From assembly GCF_963678635.1 (NCBI RefSeq), contig NC_087064.1, forward strand, positions 19,206,509 through 19,270,508: 64,000 bases of DNA. Direction: 5' to 3'. The notes under the pieces are model-generated. The model saw only the letters and a program-made list of their open reading frames with translations. It did not search any database and had not been told where the DNA came from. A program made the position numbers and the translations under genes. Below, one piece after another: positions 55,440 through 64,000 of this stretch (position 1 is its first letter; each line of letters starts with the position of its first letter). Source of the DNA: Symsagittifera roscoffensis (Eukaryota > Xenacoelomorpha > Acoela > Convolutidae).

Positions 55440-56999
55440 ACTCTCAAATACGCCTACCTCATCATTAACGGAAAATAACCGCAAAAGAAGGTCTAAATAT
55501 GTACTTCAAAACATAGTCATAAAAACTACGCCCAAATAACGCTTCAAGTGTTTTTTTTAGTCTTGTAGGAGTTCGATTAGAAACTGGAGCTGCTTCCGAA
55601 GAGTTTTGAGACCGATTGGAAGGTTTCAATTAGACATCGCAAAATTCGCTCAGCAATTGCTCGGAGACAATTTTTTGTTGACTTTTTTTAGTTTCTTATG
55701 TCTTCCAGGATGATCATTCGCTTTTTCAATCATTGATTGACAGCTTCAAAATTTTAAATTGATTCCAATCCTGATGATGTTGATCGCATAAAAATTTTAA
55801 TTCAGAAGGCTCAGTCGGCAAAAAAAGTGTCTAATTTGATTAAACTTGTCAATTCGAATTTTTGTTGCTAATTCTGCTACTAAAAATTTAAAAATTGCTG
55901 TCTAATTAACTAGAAAGATTTCCTAGTTTTTTTGCCTTTTTGTTTTGATCGGTTTCTGCTGAAGAGTTTCAAAATATACATAGTGTCATTCTAAAACTGA
56001 AACTAAGTGAACTAACTGATAAAGTAACAAATTTTTGATTCGCTCATTTTGAAAGAATTTTTATGAAGTATACTTCAAAACTAGTTAAAACAACTAATGT
56101 ACAAAATGCAGTTGAACGAACAAACTTCTCAATTTAATGAAAAGCTCGCTGTAAAATTTTCCTAATTGAGTTTCAGATGGTGGCAATTGCAAAAAATATC
56201 GGATCTTCGAGCTATGAGTTTTTTGTTTTTTGAAGTTGCTGTTTGTTTTTTCTGTGTATTTAAATAGAAATTATATTTTTCCCTGGCGCAACTTAGAAAT
56301 ACTATTAAAACGTCAAGAGAGAACACAGAAACTTAGTATACAAAAAGAAACTTTAAATTAAATTATTTTTTTGGTAATTCAGAGTACAGTTCAGCAATTA
56401 TTGAAAATTTCGGCTCTTAGAGTTATGAGATCAGTTTTTTGATCTACGGGTTTTCAATCTAATCATTTTAATTAAAATTGATGAGAATTGTTTCCTCTTT
56501 TATTCAAAGGAAAAAACAAAGAATCAACAATTTAGGATTCAGACGGAGGATTAGTTCAAAAAAGAAAAAGAAATTCAGATTTCGCTTCACGACCAAAGAT
56601 AAAAAAAGTGCAAACAAAATGACTTTATAGACTAAAATTTTGGTGATACCGTATTTTATCCAGTGCTTGCGAAAACCAAAAACACAGTTGAACATTTCCA
56701 CATAAGTTTTTTCCTAAAACTTTTTCCATTTTTTTGAAGAAATATTTAGGAAATTTTTAACTTGCAAGTACGAGATAGACGAAAACTCAGGAAAATAGAG
56801 CTTACATATGAAAAAGGCCGTTTAGAACGATTTACAAGCTATCCGGGGGGAAAAACCTTAGAAAATAGCTGCTGTTGTTGTTGGATTAGCTGTTGCTTCA
56901 GCCCTCGAGTTCAACTCAAACTCCAAACCATGCTATGCTTACGCAGTGACCCTCCAAGGGTCTTTAATTTTTTATCACATTAACGTTTCGGTATCCATT
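55440..56999. other. AT-rich DNA without recognisable genes
   Basis: No coding frame, RNA gene or clear repeat was found. The composition is strongly A/T with many homopolymer runs. Confidence 0.5.
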
Positions 57000-57870
57000 A
57001 ACGTTTCGGTATTTAAAATATCCATCTGTACTTTATTCAAGTCTCGACCTTTCGGCTATCAGGGGAACGTAGTTTGTTTGGACAAAATGCCTCCCAATTA
57101 TTATTAAGGTGACTGATTCCTTTTTCCAGGGGTTAGGCTGACGAAATTTGTAGTTTCTGGGGATAAACCCGTGGTTTAATCAGCATTTTGATACCAAACG
57201 CTGAAAGGTCAACCTAAGTTCACTAATTTCTCGGAAAGATTCTGCGTCTTTTGGGGGTGCTACATATCAAGTTTCGTCCAAATCCCACTCATGTTTCACG
57301 AACTATCCTATTTTAAAAGGTCCGTTGTCAATTTTCCCTGGAAAAAGCTATTAACACCGGAAAGAGTAGCCGGAGGGGCTATACTCAATGTGGTTTCTTT
57401 TCCGGCGGTGGGGACTAGTGTCTGGTACCGCTATGAGATCAGAATGCCCTCGATCATGATTTTGCGTAAATTGCCTATTTCCAGTCTAAGGGTGTAATTT
57501 TTGAAGTGCTTCCCAAAATGCTATTTTACTGTTGGAAATGGTTCAATTTATAACAAAAGATATATCTAGCCACTATATATAATCACTTCAAGTTGCATTT
57601 CCCTGTTTCGATTGGTGGCCGAGAAACAATTTTTGGAATTTAGGGTGAGATTGTTTATATAGGGCATGAAAACTAAAAAGGTGGGTCCAGTTGGGGGTTT
57701 AAGCTTCCCTCAACTAGGACCACAACGTACGAAATTTGAGCTCAACCAAGCCGCTGCTTGCTGGGTTCTGATAGGGCCATTTTCATTTCCGGGGACCGAT
57801 ATCATTTGCCCCCATGGGTTTGAGGAGTCCCGTTTTTCGTACCAGTCAACAGCTCAATCATCACGTTAAG
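57000..57870. repeat. Dispersed repeat R, copy 1
   Basis: Shares ordered blocks with 60,575-61,390: TATCAGGGGAACGTAGTTTGT, AAAATGCCTCCCAATTATTA, TTCCTTTTTCCAGGGGTTAGG, TTCACTAA...TTTTCGGAAA-like sequence, GTGGGGACTA, and TTAAGCTTCCCTCAACTAGG near the right end. About 0.85 kb, non-coding. It looks like a non-autonomous or decayed transposable element; class unknown. Confidence 0.75.
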
Positions 57871-58149
57871 GCCTAGTCCTATAATAAACCTTCTCAGTTT
57901 CCGTAATACGTTTTTTGAAACGTAATCGCGAACCCATCAGTCAGTCCCATTTGTTAATCAGATTAGAATAGTAGGCACTGTCTCTTGGAGAAATCTTAAT
58001 TAGGAGACTTGACTACAAACAACTTTACTCTTGGTTGTACGAGCCAACTTCTCTTTTGAATATTCTGAGGAGGGTTAGATTTTAAACAAGCACCAATGAG
58101 CTGGGTGAAAAATTTTGAGAAAAACTAGTTTTAACTGACAAATTAGTTT

Positions 58150-58720
58150 TAACTGACATTAAACCGTACAGGTGGCCTACATGTCCGGCTTGACCGACCC
58201 GCTTCTTAAGTTTCTGGTCTACCCTCTAGCTCAACCCCTGACGCTCGTCCTAGAGGTCTGCCTTCAGCTTCACTCGGGCGATTTGTGGGATCTTTCTACT
58301 TCCGGCTTCATTTTCCGTTGCGTCGTATGTGTCCATCGCGTGGCGTTGCCATCGAAATTCTTCCGTACTCCTGCGATTGGTTACTTGACTCGTGGCTCCG
58401 CTGTTCTTTGAATTCACACAGGAACTCCTCTCGCGAGATCCGGCCTTGGGCAGGGGTCATGATTGAGACTCTCCCGATTGTTCGTCAAAAACGCCCCGTC
58501 TTTGACATGAATCTCCGGATCATCAAAGGAGTTAGCTGACCGGTAGTGTGTCGACTGCCTCCCTGCTATGGTTTTGTCTGGTCGTAAGGTCTTTTGAACA
58601 TAACGTGTCAATATCTTAAAATGCAGAAGTTTCATCTTATTCGGTTTGAACTCCTTTGAAACCGTGTAAATGATTTTAGACATCCTGGCCATCACAACAT
58701 ATCCTACGACCAATATCCTA
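58150..58720. other. GC-richer island, possible relic of a coding sequence
   Basis: Richer in G and C than its surroundings and containing a 100-codon frame on the minus strand (58,713-58,414) and shorter frames on the plus strand. No protein family is recognised and the frames are broken. It may be a relic of another retroelement or a host exon. Confidence 0.25.
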
Positions 58721-58776
58721 GGTTACTCCTACGACCATTTTTTTTTACTTCATTGGTTTTTTGATTTGGCATATTG

Positions 58777-58993
58777 ATCCAAAAGATGCGCCGTCTTTTG
58801 GGTATTATCAAAACTCAGACTTCTTCATATAAACCAAAGCGTAATGGTCGAACGGATAGACAGAACGCGAAGATAGCCGATGTTAAACATCGACCATCTT
58901 CGCGTTCTGTATATCCGTTCGAACATTACCCTTTGGTTTATATGAAGAAGTCTGCGTTTTGATAATACCCAAAAGACGGAGCATCTTTTGGAT
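58777..58993. repeat. 217-bp near-perfect palindrome (foldback element)
   Basis: Starts ATCCAAAAGATGC and ends GCATCTTTTGGAT. Both arms (about 105 bp) carry GGGTATTATCAAAAC, AGACTTCTTCATATAAACCAAAG and ACAGAACGCGAAGAT in inverted order with only a few mismatches. The centre is CGATGTT-A-AACATCG, so there is almost no loop. It contains no ORF. It could be a foldback MITE, or if transcribed a long hairpin RNA. Confidence 0.95.
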
Positions 58994-59979
58994 GATTATA
59001 TCACCAAAGCTTTTTCCTTGATCTGTATGTGGCTCATTCGGAGCTCAAAACTTCAGCGCTCATTTGTCCACTTTCTCACATGCCATGTCAGCAGAATCCG
59101 TTGGCAACAGGGGAACTGCAAAATGTACTTTGTGAACAGATCCCTCATTACAATTTCAAACAATTTCATACTAACAGATCCCTCTTTACAATTTCATACA
59201 AGTTTCGACTTCACGAAAGCAATAATTTGAATAAAAGTATAATGTAACAACTGTCTCACGTGTCAATTAAACAAACCGTTCCCACATCACAGACAAAGAG
59301 CATTACTTATGAAGTAGACTTACCTTGAAAAATTTGTTTTTACAATACATAGCACTCAATCCTGTGCCACCTTGTAAGGTTTATCATGCATGCACAACAC
59401 TTTAGGAACGCTGGATATGAAATGTTGGACTTCTTGACACCCTTGTTACAGACAATGGCACTGAATTTATATAGGGAAATCACAACTTTATGCCATTTAT
59501 ACAATATAGAGCATTAACCACAAATTTCTTAATTCTCATAGACAAAGGGACCAAAAATTTTGAAAGAAGAGAACTCCACAATCCATCTATAGAAAAATAA
59601 ATGGAGGAAAAATAAAGCTGTCTTAAAAGATTTGATGTACCCAACATACAAAAACCCGACCCTAGCGCACAGAACTTGAAATATTCAGAAACGTCTCAGA
59701 TTAGTAAAATCATTTTCGAATGCTCATTTTCAAACAAGTCGCAACAACTCTGAACAACTTTCTTTAAGTTTTCAAAATCGCCACCATCCAATAAAATCAA
59801 AAGAGCTATGAGTTTCTTTCCGTCGCGCCACCGGAACTATTGTCGGAACTGAATTGTTGCTTTGGAGCCGCCTCGCTAAAAGCACGTCTGTTAGAGTATA
59901 CCATCTTTCATATGCAACGCATCCCATTTTGACCAGTCCTCAGCATCTCGGACGTTAGAAATTCATCCCATATTGATCG

Positions 59980-60480
59980 TCTATCTTTTGAGGCTCAACA
60001 CCGCGTCGACAATTGACCGTTCGTACCTCATCTTTGTCACGACTCGCATCAATGACCATCGACAGCTCCGGTTCGACCGTCGTGGCCCAATCTGAAAGGT
60101 CATCCTAAGTTCACTAAATTTTCGGAAAGTTTCAGCGCCTTTTGGGGGGTGCGACATATCAAGTTTGATCCATATCCCATTATACTTCACCGATTATCCC
60201 ATTTTTAAGGTCCATTATCACTTTTCCAGGGAAAAAGTTCTTAACACCGAAAAGATTCGCCTGGGGGGTTTTACTCATAAGGGTTTATCGTTTTTTTTTT
60301 ACGGCGGTGGGGACTCGCATCAATGGCCATCGACAGCTCCGGCTCAACCGTCTCGGCCCGATCGTCGACTATACTCGTGCATGTCGATTACGATTCATCG
60401 CTGTTCTTATCGTTTTGGATATCTGCATCGTACCTGAGGAGCTCAAGCAACCCTTCCGAGATCAAATTGCAATCTATCAT
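59980..60480. repeat. Direct repeat flanking copy 2 of repeat R
   Basis: GACTCGCATCAATGACCATCGACAGCTCCGG (60,041 onward) recurs as GACTCGCATCAATGGCCATCGACAGCTCCGG (60,312 onward), about 50 bp on each side of an R fragment (about 60,090-60,311). The flanking sequence is GC-richer, with TCGTCGACTATACTCGTGC. On the plus strand a frame 60,307-60,504 is open, but no family is recognised. Confidence 0.55.
60090..60311. repeat. Dispersed repeat R, copy 2 (partial)
   Basis: Contains CTAAGTTCACTAAATTTTCGGAAAG, CTTTTGGGGGGTGCGACATATCAAGTTTGATCCATATCCCATTATACTTCAC, the TTTTCCAGGGAAAAAG block and GGCGGTGGGGACT, in the same order as copies 1 and 3. Confidence 0.75.
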
Positions 60481-60574
60481 ATTGTAAATCTCGATATCAG
60501 CTAATTTTTCGCAGATTTGCCCCATACGAAAACTCGCCGCTTATCTTTTTCATGGGGAGCTAATCCATTTCAAG

Positions 60575-61390
60575 CATCTAAATTATCCATCTATACTCTA
60601 TTCAAATCTCGACATCTGGCTATCAGGGGAACGTAGTTTGTTTAGACAAAATGCCTCCCAATTATTAGTAAGGTTACTTATTCCTTTTTCCAGGGGTTAG
60701 GTTGACAAAAACTTGGGGATAAGCCCGTGATTTTATATGCATTTTGGTCCCGAACGCTGAAAGTTCAAACTAAGTTCACTAACTTTTCGGAAACATTCAG
60801 CATCTTTTGGGGGGTGCTACTTCAAGTTTGATCCATATCCCATTATACTTCACGGGTGCTACTTCAAGTTCTTAAGGTCCATTATCCCTTTTCCAGGGAA
60901 AAAACTCTTAACACCGAAAAGATTTGCCTGGGGGTTTCGGTTCGCCTGGGTTTATTGTTCTTTTACGGTGGTGGGGACTACTATCTATTGCCGCTATATA
61001 AAATCAGTTGATTTTCGCTCATTACTTTGCGTAAATTGCCAATTTCCAGTCTAAGGGGATGTTTTTCCAGTGGCTTATTTCTTCTCATCCCTTGTTGGAA
61101 CTGGTCCAATTTATAACACAAGATGTATCTTGCCATTATCTATGATTCCTTCAAGATTCAACTGCCTGCGTTCATTTATGGCCGTGAATTGAACTCTGGA
61201 AACCGGAAAAGGGGTCCAGTTGGTCTGGGGTTTTAAACTTAAGCTTCCCTCAACTAGGCCTACAACATACTAAATTTGAGCCCAATCAAGCCGCTACTTG
61301 CCGGGTACTGATAGGAATTTACATTTCCGGGAACCGATATCATTTGTCCCAATGGGTCTGAGAGGTCCTGTTTTTCGTATGCCCAGAATC
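60575..61390. repeat. Dispersed repeat R, copy 3
   Basis: Full-length counterpart of 57,000-57,870, with the same blocks in order and a small internal duplication (CGGGTGCTACTTCAAGTT near 60,851). Non-coding. Confidence 0.75.
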
Positions 61391-62528
61391 AAATAATCAT
61401 CTCTAGCACGGCCCCGCTTCCTTAGTTCCCATTGGGGTGTTGGGGTAAGATTAGCTTACTTAGTTCCCATTGAGGTGTTGTGCACCGATTTTGTTGTTTT
61501 CCTTTTTTCTGGCTTAAGTTGACTATGTTTTTGATCATTCAAACTATTTTGAGCTCGACCCTTTGTTTGCTGTATTAATTAACTTAATGACGAAATCAAT
61601 CTCTCATTCAGATTACTAGGCATCTAATACGGCAGAATCACCAATTCTTCATAACTAATTAGAAACTGTTTTTCGTCACTAAGTAAAATTTTTCATTGTT
61701 TTGCTTATTTTCTAAAGAAAATTTAAGTACTTTATGAAGCTGATGAACAAATGGCAGTAAAGTTTTGCTTTGAACAGCATGTTTCACATGGTGCAACAAA
61801 AAGGTTTGGAATTTTGGATACTGGAGCTTGTTTTTTTTATATAGCCCAGAAGAAAACTTTACATATATCAAACATATTTCAGGTATTTTGATTTTAAAAT
61901 TGATGACTGATTGAAAAATAATGAACATAGAGTGCAAAAAACTAAATTTCACCGGCCTTACTTAACGTTTTAGAAATTGCTTCTAAATACAGCGAAAAAC
62001 GTTCTACGATTTTATGATGCCTATATCGGTTTTATGATTTGCTATGGTTTGCCTGACTTGGTTCCGTTCAAAATAAAGTCTTGACAAAAACTTTTTTGTT
62101 GAAATGACAATTTTTTGAACTACTTTCTTCAAGAAAAAGTATGATAACATAAATGAGTATTTTAATCTTTTTTTTGTGTCCAAAGAATATGGAGTATTTC
62201 TTGTATCAGTTGTTTTCCGGAGCTTAACTTGAACACTTGAAGTACCTTGAAACATGCAAAAAAACTAGGACGCAAGAAAGTTTTAATTAGGCTGCAATCG
62301 TGTAAAACAAAAACCAATAGACGCAGTATCGACCAGAATTGTTCGTTAATATGACTTTGTAACTTGTAACTAATGACCTGCTTCCCGATAAGATTGCAGT
62401 CTCTTCGGAAGGTAAGAATAAGCGTTTTTCAAACACCTAAAAACTGTACTTGAGTGATTGAGGGACAATAATGCTGGCAGAGATATTTCACGTATCTGCT
62501 CATCTGGTTTTTACGTCTGCATAGACTT
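61391..62528. other. AT-rich DNA without recognisable genes
   Basis: A short direct repeat (TTAGTTCCCATTGRGGTGTTG at 61,422 and 61,461) is the only clear pattern. The frames at 61,659-61,952 and 62,004-62,255 are low-complexity and are not called. Confidence 0.45.
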
Positions 62529-62822
62529 TCCAGGGTGAGGGCGGATCTAGGATTTTCTCAAGGGGGGCAGATTTTCAAAATCGCAGGCAAACTTTTGAAA
62601 TCACATGTCAGAAAAGGCGTTTTTGGGCCGTTTTTGGAAAAAAGTGACCAAAAAGTTGCGTTTTTTTTGGCTGGCGCTTCTCTTCAAAATTAGTAATTAT
62701 TGGCGCCTTTAGAAAGTTTTAGGCGTGGTCGGCCGAAAATGTAAATCAGAAAATAAAATCAAAGAGAAAAACTTTGGTTAGTGAGGGGGTCAAACCCTTC
62801 TAAATTCGCCTCTGTCTAGGGT
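62529..62822. mobile_element. hAT-like MITE, about 278 bp, with imperfect 8-bp target duplication
   Basis: Left end GAGGGCGGATCTAGGATTTT and right end (reverse complement) CAGAGGCGAATTTAGAAGGG form short imperfect inverted repeats of the CAGRGGCGGATCTAG type known from hAT elements. They are flanked by TCCAGGGT (62,529-62,536) and TCTAGGGT (62,815-62,822), an 8-bp duplication with one mismatch; 8 bp is the hAT hallmark. There is no transposase inside. Confidence 0.55.
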
Positions 62823-64000
62823 ACTATTTGATGCGATTTAATGCCCGTATAAAATCCTTGATGCTAAAGACTTTGTCAAGCTGTTTACAATTTTTTTAAA
62901 TGAATTTTCCTATTTCATCTAAATAAAAACATTCACCTCATTCCAGAGCTGCAGGCTCAACCTTGAGTGAAATTGCCAAACATTCAAATTTTTTGACGTT
63001 TTGAAAAGTTCTGAGCAAAAACTTTTTCGGTCAAACAGCAGCCTTTTGACCAAAAAATAAACAATCGGTTAATTCTTGTAAGCTTTTAGTGTTTTTCGAG
63101 GTTCTTTTTCGCGTTCCATTATTTAAATTTTTTAAAAACTTACAATTATTGTATTGGAAGCCGTTTTAACCAAATATTCATACTTTAAAATATTAATAAC
63201 TAGTCAAGCATGATCCATGGCTAAAACTTACAATAAACTTCAAAGCTAAAACTATTCTTAATTTTAGTCGGAGAGTTAATATTAAAAACTGGAGTCAATT
63301 GCTTCCTCTACTCTAACTTGTCGATAACCCAGTTTATCTCTAGGTCTATCGATACTAGGAAAGATAAGATATAACAGTAAGATTAGGATTGGTGTTAGAC
63401 TAAGGAGTTGTACGAACCTGTCCGGCCGAAATTGGATAGCGTAAATAACAGACGGTATTCTCTTATCCCAAATTTCTCTACGAGAAGGCCATTCCGGATC
63501 TGGTGCGACCAAAGAGGCTCGAGCAGACCTAATACTAAATAAGTTTTAGAAAAGTTAAGCAAAACAAAACAACTAGACAATAAATTAGCTAATCTCCACG
63601 TCTCAATGAGTTCAATTAAGCCGAGGAAATGTTGAAGACAAAAACCCGCCACAATAAAACAAAAAGCTAAGGCTGCATCGCAAAGCAAAAAAATAGAAGG
63701 ACTACAAAATTAGAAACTATTTGCGGTGTAAATGATCTTAATACTATAAAAACTACATAAAAAAGACCCGAAAATTTTGTTTTATCAGCCGTATTCTTTG
63801 ATTAATATGTGAGAAAAAACTAATTAAAAAAATACCAACCAGAGGTCGACGAAAACCTACTTCAAAACATTAAATCTGCAGTAAGTTTCTGAAAAAGTTT
63901 CCATTTCAATTTTATAATTAATCAAGAAACACAAAAATACGAAAACAAAGATTGTATTAAAAAAATTTGTTGTTGATTTGGTGAATTTTCATTGTTCATC
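62823..64000. other. AT-rich DNA; possible open frames on the minus strand at 63,282-63,688
   Basis: Two overlapping minus-strand frames (76 and 97 codons) lie in a locally less AT-rich stretch with CCGGCCGAAATTGG and GGATCTGGTGCGACC. One contains a hydrophobic run (LLSLTPILILLLYLIF). No family is recognised; it may be retroelement debris. The remainder shows nothing. Confidence 0.3.

Overview
The window looks like repeat-rich nuclear DNA of an invertebrate animal, most probably a nematode. Evidence: AT-rich flanks, TTTTCAG-type splice acceptors ahead of the large downstream ORFs, and Ty3/gypsy (Metaviridae) LTR retrotransposons whose fused Gag-Pol resembles the nematode Cer1-type lineage. 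The species call is inference. I see no convincing host gene; nearly everything identifiable is mobile-element DNA or its debris.

Layout. (1) 1-17,583, minus strand: element M, a large gypsy element cut off by the window start. In its reading order: 5' LTR (17,583-17,254), PBS candidate, about 2.6 kb leader with two tandem-repeat blocks, Gag-Pol (14,604-6,445; two in-frame stops near the Gag N-terminus, otherwise open for 2,450 codons), a small macro-domain-like ORF in the -1 frame (6,496-6,212), a spacer with a splice acceptor, and a 1,660-codon ORF (5,704-722) with two SGNH/GDSL-hydrolase-like domains, followed past one UAG by an acidic extension. (2) 18,173-44,336, plus strand: element P, an older and diverged relative with the same gene order, placed head-to-head with M. 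It is riddled with stops and frameshifts, and the RNase H-integrase part of pol is duplicated. It keeps a longer macro-domain ORF and a decayed SGNH ORF. Its LTRs (18,173-18,487 and 43,992-44,336) are direct repeats and a purine tract precedes the 3' LTR. (3) 44,346-44,891: a LINE reverse-transcriptase scrap and a truncated minus-strand LTR. (4) About 44,970-50,706: 3.3 copies of a 1,721-bp tandem unit with a clear A-B-A-B variant pattern. (5) 50,707-52,700: a third, badly decayed gypsy gag-pol. (6) 52,700-64,000: AT-rich DNA with a further LTR-like segment (55,113-55,439), a dispersed repeat present three times, a 217-bp near-perfect palindrome and a hAT-like MITE.

How the genes fit together. 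Gag (two CCHC knuckles), protease, RT, RNase H and a DD35E integrase make a standard gypsy replication set. What is unusual is the cargo after pol: a TARG1/OARD1-like macro domain (a fold that binds or hydrolyses ADP-ribose) and a giant protein with two SGNH-hydrolase-like folds, in the position where retroviruses carry env. Both are found in M and in the diverged P, so they belong to the lineage rather than to one insertion. A splice acceptor lies just upstream of the SGNH ORF in both copies, suggesting expression from a cis- or trans-spliced RNA. This accessory module is the most interesting content of the window.

All identities and family assignments were made by eye; no database or alignment program was run.
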